Source: Clostridia bacterium
GTDB lineage: Bacteria > Bacillota > Clostridia > Christensenellales > Aristaeellaceae
NCBI GenBank assembly: GCA_017471885.1
Contig: JAFURI010000007.1
Location: 1-49,473 of the forward strand
Length of the DNA stretch: 49,473 nt
Direction: 5' to 3'
Shown here: in pieces, positions 8,522 through 15,808 of the stretch
Position numbering within the stretch: position 1 is the stretch's first letter
Layout: each line of letters starts with the position of its first letter
Notes under the pieces: generated by a model
Seen by the model: only the letters and a program-made list of their open reading frames with translations
Told to the model about the DNA's origin: nothing
The model's database searches: none
Program-made: the position numbers and the translations under genes

Positions 8522-8534
8522 TAGTTTCATCCGG
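8511..8534. promoter_or_regulatory. Perfect 10-bp inverted repeat between divergent glycosidase genes (candidate operator)
   Basis: Two perfectly complementary 10-base arms, CCGGATGAAA (8511-8520) and TTTCATCCGG (8525-8534), are separated by ATAG. The site lies in the 147-base gap between GH43 (leftward) and GH51 (rightward) and overlaps the GH43 -35. No T-run follows on either side, which argues against a terminator and for an operator of an unidentified dimeric regulator, probably controlling both directions. Confidence 0.6.
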
Positions 8535-8600
8535 CAGGAAGCTCCTTTCCCGGCGCGAATACATATCAGCAGACTTCCAGCAGCACAGGAGGAAACCCGG

Positions 8601-10853
8601 ATGCATATTCGCCTGCAGCCTGAAAAGAAAACAAAGAAGTTGGACAATCTGTTCGGCCTGTTTTTTGAGGATCTGAACCACGCGGCGGACGGCGGCCTTT
8701 ATGCCGAGATGATCCGCAACCGCGACTTTGAGTTTGACCCCGCCGACCGCCCCGGCTATACGCCGCTCACAGGCTGGTGCACCGTGGGCTATGCGGACGT
8801 AACCGTGGAGAGCAAGGATCCGCCCTTCCCGAACAATCCACACTACGCCGTGGTCAGCGCCCGGCCCGGCGACAGCCTTTGCGCGCTGGGCTACGGCGAA
8901 GGTATCCCCGCCCGCAAAGGCAAGGCCTGCCGGCTGGTCATCTGGGGGCGCTCCCGGTGCAGCATGCCCCTGCGCGTGCGCCTGTGCGGCGCGGAGGCCG
9001 CCATTACCCTGACGGACAGCTGGGCCCGGTACGAAGCCGAGCTGATCCCGCAATACTCCGACGATCATGCCCGGCTGTTCATCACCGCCCTTGTCCGGGG
9101 CGAATTCCAGCTGGCCTGGGTTTCCCTCATGCCCGCCGATACCTGGCAGGGACAGGCGAACATGATGCGCCGGGATATCGCCCAGGCGCTCCACGACATG
9201 AAACCCCGCTTCCTGCGCTTCCCCGGCGGCTGCCTGACCCACGACGGCGAGCTGGATCCCGACGCGCGCGACGGCATTTACAACTGGAAGCGCACCCTCG
9301 GCCCGGTGGAGAACCGGCCCGCCCGGCGGAACAACTGGGGCTATCATCAGACCATGGGTCTGGGCTTCTACGAGTACTTCCTGCTTTGCGAGGATCTGGA
9401 CTGCGAGCCCCTGCCCGTGGTCAACGGCGGGCTTGATCCCCATCATCTGCGTTTTGCGGAGGGCGAGCTGCTGCAGCAGTATGTGCAGGATGCAGTGGAT
9501 CTGATCGAGTTTGCCAAGGGATCCCCGGACACAAAATGGGGCCGCGTCCGCGCGGAGATGGGCCATCCCGCGCCCTTCCGCCTGCGGTATCTGGCGGTGG
9601 GCAACGAGGAGATCCACGAACGGTTCCATCAGCACATGGCGCTGTTTGCCCGGGCGCTGCGGGAGAAGGATCCCACGGTGGAGCTGATCGGCTCCGCAGG
9701 GCCCTTCTGCCACGGCGGCCCCTATGATATGGGCTGGCGCTACGCCCGGGAGCAGAAGCTGGAGTATGTGGACGAGCACTACTATCTGGCCCCGGAATGG
9801 TTCCTTGCCAATGCAGATCACTATGCGGATTATCCCGCCGACGGCCCGAAGGTCTTCCTCGGCGAATACGCCACATGGGGCAACATGATGGAGAACGCGC
9901 TGGCCGAGGCCGCCTACATGACCGGCCTGCATAACGCGCCCGCCGTGGCGCTGGCATGCTACGCGCCCATGCTGTGCCACGTTCACTATATCAACTGGAA
10001 GCCGGACATGCTCTGGTTCGACAACGCCCGGCTGATGAAAACGCCCAACTACCACGTACAGAGCATGTTCATGCGGCATCAGGGCGACCACGCCATCGGG
10101 ATGGAGGTCAGCGGCAATCATCCCGGTCCTTCCCTGTCCCGGCCCATCACCGGAGCAATCAGCCTGCAGGCGGATGATACCGTACTGCGCCTGTCCGGTA
10201 TCCGCCTGACCGCGGACGGGAAGACCGTCTCCCTGCCGGACTGCGCCATTTCCGGCAAGGATGCACTTCAGCTGGGCCGCCACAACGGCGACTTCCGGCT
10301 GGAAATGACGCTGGAGCGCGTATCCGGCCGCAAGGGCGCGCTGATTTACTTCGGCCGTCAGGACGATGGCAACTTCTACCAGTGGACGGTGGGCGGCTGG
10401 CAGAACTCCGACTCCGCTATTGAATCCACCGTCCGCGGCCGCAATACCTGCCTGACCCAGAGTAACCTCTCCCTGGAGGATGGGCACGCGTACCGTCTGA
10501 CGCTGGAGGTGAAGGGCCGCCTGATCACCGCCCATGTGGACGGCACGGAATGGAACCGCGTAGAGGAGCAGCCTCTGCGTCTGCGCCCCCTGTACCTTGC
10601 CGCCAGCACAGAGGACGGCACAGGCGATATCATCCTCAAGGCCGTAAACGTACAGGCAGAACCTGTCACCGCGCAGCTGGAGATTTCCTGCAGCGGCTAT
10701 GATACGGAGGTGCTGTGCGCCCCGCCGGATGCTGTCAACTCGCTGGATGATCCGGATAACGTAGCCCCCGTCATGCACAGCTATGGCGGCGGCAGCGAAA
10801 TCACCCATACCTTCCCCTGCTATTCGGTAACGGTAATGCGGTTCCACCCGTAA
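8601..10853 (+). CDS. GH51 alpha-L-arabinofuranosidase
   Basis: This 750-residue enzyme matches the larger GH51 arabinofuranosidases. The acid/base Glu336 lies in LAVGNEE and the nucleophile Glu422 in FLGEYATWGN. Upstream, FLRFPGGCLTHDG is the conserved sugar-binding strand. A carbohydrate-binding-like sandwich precedes the barrel (about residues 60-180). A concanavalin-like or LamG-like insert (about 535-665, with LIYFGRQDDGNFYQW) follows it before the usual C-terminal beta domain. GH51 enzymes remove L-arabinofuranose from arabinan and arabinoxylan. No signal peptide is seen. AGGAGG lies eight bases before the ATG. It is divergent from the GH43-GH78 operon and ends in a strong terminator, so it is monocistronic. 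Confidence 0.9.
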   Translation: MHIRLQPEKKTKKLDNLFGLFFEDLNHAADGGLYAEMIRNRDFEFDPADRPGYTPLTGWCTVGYADVTVESKDPPFPNNPHYAVVSARPGDSLCALGYGEGIPARKGKACRLVIWGRSRCSMPLRVRLCGAEAAITLTDSWARYEAELIPQYSDDHARLFITALVRGEFQLAWVSLMPADTWQGQANMMRRDIAQALHDMKPRFLRFPGGCLTHDGELDPDARDGIYNWKRTLGPVENRPARRNNWGYHQTMGLGFYEYFLLCEDLDCEPLPVVNGGLDPHHLRFAEGELLQQYVQDAVDLIEFAKGSPDTKWGRVRAEMGHPAPFRLRYLAVGNEEIHERFHQHMALFARALREKDPTVELIGSAGPFCHGGPYDMGWRYAREQKLEYVDEHYYLAPEWFLANADHYADYPADGPKVFLGEYATWGNMMENALAEAAYMTGLHNAPAVALACYAPMLCHVHYINWKPDMLWFDNARLMKTPNYHVQSMFMRHQGDHAIGMEVSGNHPGPSLSRPITGAISLQADDTVLRLSGIRLTADGKTVSLPDCAISGKDALQLGRHNGDFRLEMTLERVSGRKGALIYFGRQDDGNFYQWTVGGWQNSDSAIESTVRGRNTCLTQSNLSLEDGHAYRLTLEVKGRLITAHVDGTEWNRVEEQPLRLRPLYLAASTEDGTGDIILKAVNVQAEPVTAQLEISCSGYDTEVLCAPPDAVNSLDDPDNVAPVMHSYGGGSEITHTFPCYSVTVMRFHP

Positions 10854-10859
10854 GCAAAA

Positions 10860-10887
10860 CCCTCCATGAAAATCATGGAGGGTTTTT
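10860..10887. terminator. Bidirectional rho-independent terminator
   Basis: A perfect 10-bp stem (10860-10869 with 10873-10882) with an AAA loop is followed by TTTTT on the plus strand and TTTT on the minus strand. It lies between the converging GH51 and Fe-S reductase genes and serves both. Confidence 0.9.
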
Positions 10888-10896
10888 CGTATGCGG

Positions 10897-12039
10897 TTAT
10901 TCCAGCAGGGCGGCGGCGTCCTTCATCCGCCCGGCGATCTTCACCCCGAAGGGGCAGCGGCTTTCGCAGCTGCGGCAGCCGATGCAGCTGGACGCCTTCA
11001 CCGACAGCTGGCGGTAATGATCCCGCAGGGAATCAGGCGTCTCCTTCTGCATCACCGCCAGATCATACAGCTTGTTGACCATGGCGATATCAATATTCAC
11101 CGGGCAGGGCTTGCAGTGACCGCAGTAGGTGCACTGGCCTGTATAGGCATGTTTTGGCGCGCCCGCCAGCACGGATGCGTAGTCCTTCTCCGCATCTGTG
11201 GCGGTGTGATAGGCAATGGCCTCGTCAATCTGCTTCGTGTCATCAAAGCCCACCATCACCGCCGCCACGGCGGGACGGGTCAGGCAGTAGTGCAGGCACT
11301 GCACCGGCGTCAGCGCTACGCCAAAGGGCGAACGCTTTGCATCAAACAGCCTTCCGCCGGCATAGCCCTTCATCACGGTGATGCCCACGTCCAGCTGCTC
11401 GCACCGCTGATATAGCTCCACCCGCTCCCGGGAAATGCCGTCCACCGCAGTGGAGAAATCGTCGCCGAAGTACACCTCCGCATCGCCGTTCACCGGCAGC
11501 ATATCGAAGGCCGGATTCACGCTGAAGAGGATGTTCTCCACAATGCCGCTCTCCGCCGCAATGCGGGCGATGGCCGGATTGTGGGTTCCCACGCCGATGT
11601 GCCGGATCCTGCCCTGCGCCTTCAGCTGCCTCACCCATGCAAGGAACTCGCCGCTGACGATCGCGTTCCAGTCCTCTTCCTGATCCACATAATGGATCAT
11701 GCCCAAATCGATATAATCCGTCCCCAGCCGCTGCAAAAGATCCTCAAAGGCCGCCTGCGCTTCCTCCAGCTTCCGGCTGCGCACATACTGACCGTTCTGC
11801 CAGGTGGAGCCCAGATGCCCCTGAATATACCACTTCTCCCGCCGTCCGCTGATCGCCGCGCCGATATTGGAGCGCACGTTGGGTTCGGACATCCAGCAGT
11901 CAAGGATGTTCACGCCCTTCTCCTCGCAGTGCAGGATGATCTCCCGGCACTCCTCCGGCGTGTGCCGCTCCAGCCATTCTGCCCCAAGGCCGATCTCGCT
12001 AACCATCAGGTTTGTTCTGCCCAGTCTTCTGTACTGCAT
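10897..12039 (-). CDS. Aldo/keto reductase-like protein with C-terminal 4Fe-4S cluster motifs
   Basis: The 380-residue protein has an aldo/keto reductase TIM barrel (about 1-290) followed by two ferredoxin-type cysteine clusters, CTYCGHCKPCP and CIGCRSCESRCPFGV, which should bind two 4Fe-4S centres. The classic reductase tetrad is incomplete. Asp47 (ILDCWMSEP) and His116 (MIHYVD) are present, but the Tyr after DxA and the Lys (here YIQGH instead of STK) are missing. Related clostridial proteins of this architecture are common and poorly characterised. GGAGG precedes the start. It lies below the terminator of the gat operon, with no clear promoter of its own in the 50 bases left, so read-through may supply it. 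Confidence 0.85.
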   Translation of the reverse strand: MQYRRLGRTNLMVSEIGLGAEWLERHTPEECREIILHCEEKGVNILDCWMSEPNVRSNIGAAISGRREKWYIQGHLGSTWQNGQYVRSRKLEEAQAAFEDLLQRLGTDYIDLGMIHYVDQEEDWNAIVSGEFLAWVRQLKAQGRIRHIGVGTHNPAIARIAAESGIVENILFSVNPAFDMLPVNGDAEVYFGDDFSTAVDGISRERVELYQRCEQLDVGITVMKGYAGGRLFDAKRSPFGVALTPVQCLHYCLTRPAVAAVMVGFDDTKQIDEAIAYHTATDAEKDYASVLAGAPKHAYTGQCTYCGHCKPCPVNIDIAMVNKLYDLAVMQKETPDSLRDHYRQLSVKASSCIGCRSCESRCPFGVKIAGRMKDAAALLE

Positions 12040-12090
12040 GTAACCGCCTCCGTTTATTGCGTCTTCATCATCAATTCTCCCCGGAAGAGG

Positions 12091-12121
12091 AAAAACCCTG
12101 CATCCTTGCGGATGCAGGGTT
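12091..12121 (-). terminator. Terminator-like hairpin downstream of fucU
   Basis: A perfect 12-bp stem (12094-12105 with 12110-12121) and 4-base loop is followed on the minus strand by TTTTT. It would end leftward transcripts coming from fucU, some 220 bases after its stop. A degraded copy of its core (CTGCATCCTTGCGGAT) recurs at 12311-12326. Confidence 0.7.
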
Positions 12122-12251
12122 CAAAGCATCGACTTTGTCTATGCTTTGCAGATCTTCAAAAAGTCTGCAAGGCAAGGCGACAAGGCGGCAAATGAGGGAG
12201 TTTACACAGACGTAAATGACCGAATTTGCAGCCGCAGTCAACACAGCAAGC
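12122..12251. repeat. Structured intergenic element, possibly a dispersed repeat
   Basis: This gene-free stretch contains several nested inverted repeats. AAAGCAT/ATGCTTT pair at 12123-12129 and 12141-12147, and GCAGA/TCTGC at 12148-12168. An imperfect palindrome is centred on GTTTAC-ACAGAC-GTAAAT near 12200-12216, with GCGGCAAAT and ATTTGCAGCCGC as outer arms. A directly repeated 16-mer (12099-12114 and 12311-12326) flanks it. I see no credible gene: short frames here lack ribosome sites. From memory, similar stem-rich elements recur between genes in gut Clostridia, but I could not check that. Confidence 0.45.
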
Positions 12252-12281
12252 AAAGGCTCCTGCTAAAAAGCAGGAGCCTTT
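12252..12281. other. Perfect 12-bp hairpin after fucU
   Basis: AAAGGCTCCTGC (12252-12263) pairs with 12270-12281 across a TAAAAA loop. Neither side has a proper T-run (TTTGCGG on plus, TTTGCTTGC on minus), so it may be an mRNA-stabilising 3' structure or a weak terminator for fucU. Confidence 0.5.
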
Positions 12282-12342
12282 GCGGTTGCGGGCTTTTTGA
12301 TGATCTGATCCTGCATCCTTGCGGATACGGGGTTTTCCGGTT

Positions 12343-12771
12343 TTACTTCACAACGCCCTTCTTCAGGATGATATTGGCGTACAGTGCGCTTTCGCTGGTG
12401 GCGATGCAGGCATAGCACTTTGCGCCCCGGGGATAGAACTCCGTCTTCTGCACGGCAATTTCGCGCAGGCCGTCGCTCTCGTACTTCTTCGCGATCTCGC
12501 GGTACACGTCCCACACCTCAGGCTTGTAGGGATCGCCGGGCAGCACAGCCATCAGCACGGAAGGATTCTCCACATAGCTATCCAGCGGGAAGAACCTGAG
12601 GATCGCATCCAGAATCTCCGGGATGCCGTGGCCGTCCATGCGCACGCAGCGCTCGGGACAGCCCAGCTTGGGATAGTTGCCGTCGCAGATGAGCAGCTCG
12701 TCGCCATGGCCCATCTCCATCATGATCTTCATCAGCTCCGGGGGAATAATGGCAGGAATGTTCTTCAGCAT
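12343..12771 (-). CDS. fucU: L-fucose mutarotase FucU (RbsD/FucU family)
   Basis: At 142 residues it is nearly the length of E. coli FucU and matches it throughout, from MLKNIPAIIPPELMKIM at the start to YANIILKKGV at the end. Asp30 and His22 in EMGHGDELLICD are the expected catalytic and ring-binding residues; RMDGHGIPEIL is the FucU rather than the RbsD form. FucU interconverts the anomers of L-fucose and other sugars of galacto configuration. It is the last gene of the gat operon, 11 bases after the aldo/keto reductase, where it could supply the reactive form of an L-galacto or D-galacto sugar. GAGGTAAG precedes the start. The family call is sure; the sugar is inferred. Confidence 0.87.
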   Translation of the reverse strand: MLKNIPAIIPPELMKIMMEMGHGDELLICDGNYPKLGCPERCVRMDGHGIPEILDAILRFFPLDSYVENPSVLMAVLPGDPYKPEVWDVYREIAKKYESDGLREIAVQKTEFYPRGAKCYACIATSESALYANIILKKGVVK

Positions 12772-12782
12772 GCTCGCTTACC

Positions 12783-13793
12783 TCACTTCGTAATCGTTCC
12801 GTCTTCGTCCCACAGGTCGCGCCAGTCGGTAGCGCCGGGCCACAGGAACACCTGACCCTTGATCAGCCGGCAGTTCTTGTCCGCCCTGCGGATGATCTCC
12901 ATCTCCGCATCGGTCAGAGGATCCTCGGTGACGCACTGCAGGTTGGCGGTGTAATTGCGCTCCTTCACAGAGAAGGGAATCACCATTTCGCCCCGCTGCA
13001 CGGCCCACTTCAGGCACACCACGGCAGGATGCACGCCGTGATTCTTCGCGATCTCCATGATTTCCGGCATTTCGGTGGCGGCGATATCCTCGCTGGTCTT
13101 GTCGCGTTCGGGACGGTTGGGGCTGCCGATGGGGCAGAAGCCGATGGGCTGGATGCCCTTCGCCACTACATAATCGTACAGTTCCGGCTGCTGGAAGGCA
13201 GGATGCAGCTCCATCTCGATCACCGCAGGGCGGATACGGCACAGGGGCAGCACAGCCTCCAGCTTCGGGATGGTCATGTTGCTCATGCCCAGATACTTCA
13301 CCAGACCCATGTCATGGAGGCGTTCCATCTGCCGCCAGGTGGACATGAACTCCTCCACGGTGAAGGGCTTGCTGTCGGGATTGCGGCTGTCGCCGTCGCA
13401 GCCCGGAGCATGATAGTTAGGGAAGGGCCAGTGCACAAAGTAGAAGTCCAGATAATCCAGCTGCAGGTCCTTCAGGCTCTGGGCGCAGGACAGCAGCACA
13501 TCGCCCTTGCCATGCATGTCGTTCCACACCTTGGAGGTGATGAACAGCTCCTCACGGGCGACCACGCCTTCGTCAAAAGCAGCCTTGAAGACCTGACCGA
13601 TCTCCTTCTCATTGCCGTAGACCGCAGCGCAGTCGAACAGACGGTAGCCGCAGCGGATAGCGCCCGCCACCGCACCGGATACAGCCTCGCCGTCGGCATG
13701 ATCGCTGCCGAAGGTACCCATGCCGATGCAGGGGATCTTCGCTCCGTCGTACAGGGTAATCTGGGGAACCAGTTTGGGATCAATGAACGCCAT
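12783..13793 (-). CDS. Aldo/keto reductase, probable aldose reductase of the gat operon
   Basis: The 336-residue TIM-barrel enzyme has a complete AKR tetrad: Asp54 and Tyr59 in FDCAAVYGNE, Lys88 in ITSKVW and His121 in VHWP. Such enzymes reduce aldehydes and aldoses to alcohols with NAD(P)H. The cofactor loop reads IPFSVKERN (272-280), where NADPH enzymes usually have IPKS. Phe in place of that Lys may shift preference to NADH. It lies between the PfkB kinase (31-base gap) and fucU (11-base gap) in the gat operon. In this context the simplest role is reduction of a galacto-configured aldose to galactitol, or the reverse. Other sugar aldehydes cannot be excluded. Confidence 0.88.
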   Translation of the reverse strand: MAFIDPKLVPQITLYDGAKIPCIGMGTFGSDHADGEAVSGAVAGAIRCGYRLFDCAAVYGNEKEIGQVFKAAFDEGVVAREELFITSKVWNDMHGKGDVLLSCAQSLKDLQLDYLDFYFVHWPFPNYHAPGCDGDSRNPDSKPFTVEEFMSTWRQMERLHDMGLVKYLGMSNMTIPKLEAVLPLCRIRPAVIEMELHPAFQQPELYDYVVAKGIQPIGFCPIGSPNRPERDKTSEDIAATEMPEIMEIAKNHGVHPAVVCLKWAVQRGEMVIPFSVKERNYTANLQCVTEDPLTDAEMEIIRRADKNCRLIKGQVFLWPGATDWRDLWDEDGTITK

Positions 13794-13824
13794 ATCGGTT
13801 TGCCTCGCTTTCCTGTCGTATCGT

Positions 13825-14748
13825 TCAGATCATTCTGATATCTACCTGCGGCAGGAGCCGCTGAAAATCCTCTTCGTTGTAGCTTCCGGTGGAAAGGGTC
13901 AGGGCATTGGCGGCGGATACCGCCACGGCCAGCCGCAGCGCATCCTGAGCCTTCATTCCCCTTGCCATGCTCGCCGCAAAGCCGGCCACCATGCTGTCGC
14001 CGCAGCCCACGGTGTTCTTCGGGGTGATTTGGGGCGGCACGCCGTGGAACGCGCCTTCCTCACACACCAGCACCGCGCCCTGCGCGCCCAGGGATACCGC
14101 CACCCAGCGGATTCCCTGCCGGTGCAGCTCCTTTGCCGCACTCACGGCCTCCTCCATGCCCTGCACCGGACGGCCCAGCAGCTGAGCCAGCTCGTCCGTG
14201 TTGGGCTTGACGAAGTCCGGCAGGGCCTTCACGCCCCGGATGAGGTTCTCCCCGGAGGTATCCAGCAGCACCTTTTTCCCGGCCTCGCGGCACCAGCGGA
14301 TCAGCCGCTCATAGCTGTCCGCAGGCGCGCCCTTGGGGAGGCTTCCGCTGATGGTCACCACGTCCGCCTTGTGCAGATTCGCACGGAAGTCCGCAAAGAA
14401 ACGCTCCGTCTCCTCCTGCGTAACAGGCGCGCCGGGCTCCAGATACTCCGTGGAGTCACCTGTAGACAGATCCCACACGTTGATGCAGGAACGGGTCTCG
14501 CTCTGCACGTGGGTGAAGGCGCAGTCAAAGCCGCTGATTAGGCTCTCAAAGTAGCCGCCGATATGACCGCCCACAATGCCGGAGGCGGTGACCTTCTCGC
14601 CCAGCAGCGCCGCGACGCGGCTCACATTGAGCCCCTTGCCGCCGGCAGTATTCACCACCTGCTTCACGCGCATAACGGTGCCCGGTTCGTTTTTCTCCAT
14701 CATGTACAGTTTATCGATGGATGGATTCATCGTGACCGTCAGAATCAT
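13825..14748 (-). CDS. PfkB-family hexose-phosphate kinase (tagatose-6-phosphate or 1-phosphofructokinase type)
   Basis: The 307-residue ribokinase-fold enzyme has the LacC/FruK signature VNTAGGKGLNVSRV (32-45) and the active-site loop VGCGDSMVAGF with catalytic base Asp251. This subgroup phosphorylates keto-hexose phosphates such as D-tagatose 6-phosphate and fructose 1-phosphate with ATP. It starts 7 bases after gatD and shares an operon with a GatY-type aldolase, so D-tagatose 6-phosphate is the likeliest substrate, yielding tagatose 1,6-bisphosphate. A 1-phosphofructokinase is the main alternative; there is no fructose PTS in the window to support it. Confidence 0.85.
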   Translation of the reverse strand: MILTVTMNPSIDKLYMMEKNEPGTVMRVKQVVNTAGGKGLNVSRVAALLGEKVTASGIVGGHIGGYFESLISGFDCAFTHVQSETRSCINVWDLSTGDSTEYLEPGAPVTQEETERFFADFRANLHKADVVTISGSLPKGAPADSYERLIRWCREAGKKVLLDTSGENLIRGVKALPDFVKPNTDELAQLLGRPVQGMEEAVSAAKELHRQGIRWVAVSLGAQGAVLVCEEGAFHGVPPQITPKNTVGCGDSMVAGFAASMARGMKAQDALRLAVAVSAANALTLSTGSYNEEDFQRLLPQVDIRMI

Positions 14749-14755
14749 ACGCGCC

Positions 14756-15802
14756 TCACTCGTTCACCAGCATGATCTTGCCGTGCACCTGGGAAGGATC
14801 CTTGTAGAGCATGAAGGCGTCGTAGGCCTGGCTCAGGGGATACTTGCGATAGATGAAGCCGGGATCAAACTTCAGTTCGCCTGTGGCGAAGTAGTGGGCC
14901 GTCAGTTCCCATTCCTTTCCGGGGAAGGGCGCGGAATAGCTCATCCAGCTGCCGGTGAGGCGGAACTCCTTGCGGTTCATGTTCTCCCACTGGCGGGGGG
15001 TGAAGGTCACGTCGTTGTGGGGCGTGCCGATGAAGCACAAAAGCGCCTTGTTGCCCGCCAGCTCAAAGGCCATCTTCATGGTGATGGGATTACCCGCCGC
15101 CTCAAATACATTCTGGAAGCCCCGGCCGCCCGTCATTGCCATGGCGGTCTTCATGAAATCAGGATCCTTCGTGTTGACAACCTCGTCCGCGCCCATGCGC
15201 CTGGCCAGCTCCAGACGGCCGTCGTCAATATCAAAGGCCACGATCTTCTTCGCGCCCAGAATCTTCGCCCACTGCAGGGTGAAGATGCCGATGGTGCCCA
15301 GACCCAGCACCGCCACGGTTTCGCCGCCGCGGTAGCCCGCATGCAGCAGGCCGTGGATCGCCACCGTGGAGGGCTCAAACATGGCCGCCTGCTCATAGGG
15401 AATGGAAGGATCATACTTCACCGCGTTGGCTGCGGGCATCACCACATACTCCGCAAAGCAGCCCTGCTCGCGACTGCCGATGAAGGAGTAATGCTTGCAC
15501 AGGGAGAAGTTGCCCAGCTGGCAGTCCTCGCACTTCATGCAGGGCACCAGAGGCGCGCCGGTGACGGTATCGCCCACCTGTACGTTCTCAACGCCCTCGC
15601 CCACCTCCACCACGTCGCCGCTGAACTCATGGCCCAGCACGATGGGATAGAAATGCGCGCCGTTGTGCAGTACGCGGGGGACGTCGCTGCCGCAGATGCC
15701 TGCCGCGCGCACCCTCACCTTTACCTGACCTGCGCCGCACACGGGCGTTTCCCAGTCCGTGTAGCGGATATCCTCATTGCCGAAAAGCACTGCCGCCTTC
15801 AT
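14756..15802 (-). CDS. gatD: Galactitol-1-phosphate 5-dehydrogenase-like zinc dehydrogenase
   Basis: The 348-residue medium-chain dehydrogenase closely resembles E. coli GatD, including the NGAHFYPIVLGHEFSG block and the late GSWMSYSAPFPGKEWE block. Catalytic zinc ligands are Cys37, His58 and Glu59 with Glu143 nearby; structural zinc cysteines are 88, 91, 94 and 102. The Rossmann motif VLGLGTIG is followed by Asp191, which favours NAD over NADP. GatD oxidises galactitol 1-phosphate to tagatose 6-phosphate. It starts 6 bases after the FGGY kinase stop (AAAGGATG ribosome site). L-iditol or sorbitol dehydrogenase activity is the alternative, but the operon fits a phosphorylated polyol. Confidence 0.8.
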   Translation of the reverse strand: MKAAVLFGNEDIRYTDWETPVCGAGQVKVRVRAAGICGSDVPRVLHNGAHFYPIVLGHEFSGDVVEVGEGVENVQVGDTVTGAPLVPCMKCEDCQLGNFSLCKHYSFIGSREQGCFAEYVVMPAANAVKYDPSIPYEQAAMFEPSTVAIHGLLHAGYRGGETVAVLGLGTIGIFTLQWAKILGAKKIVAFDIDDGRLELARRMGADEVVNTKDPDFMKTAMAMTGGRGFQNVFEAAGNPITMKMAFELAGNKALLCFIGTPHNDVTFTPRQWENMNRKEFRLTGSWMSYSAPFPGKEWELTAHYFATGELKFDPGFIYRKYPLSQAYDAFMLYKDPSQVHGKIMLVNE

Positions 15803-15808
15803 CGCTGA

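Noticed and set aside
12071..12415. Several short open frames in the gap after fucU
   Set aside because: No ribosome sites, and they coincide with the hairpins and repeat; treated as non-coding.
12343..12771. Calling this gene rbsD (D-ribopyranase)
   Set aside because: Length, both termini and the RMDGHG motif follow FucU; no ribose genes are nearby.
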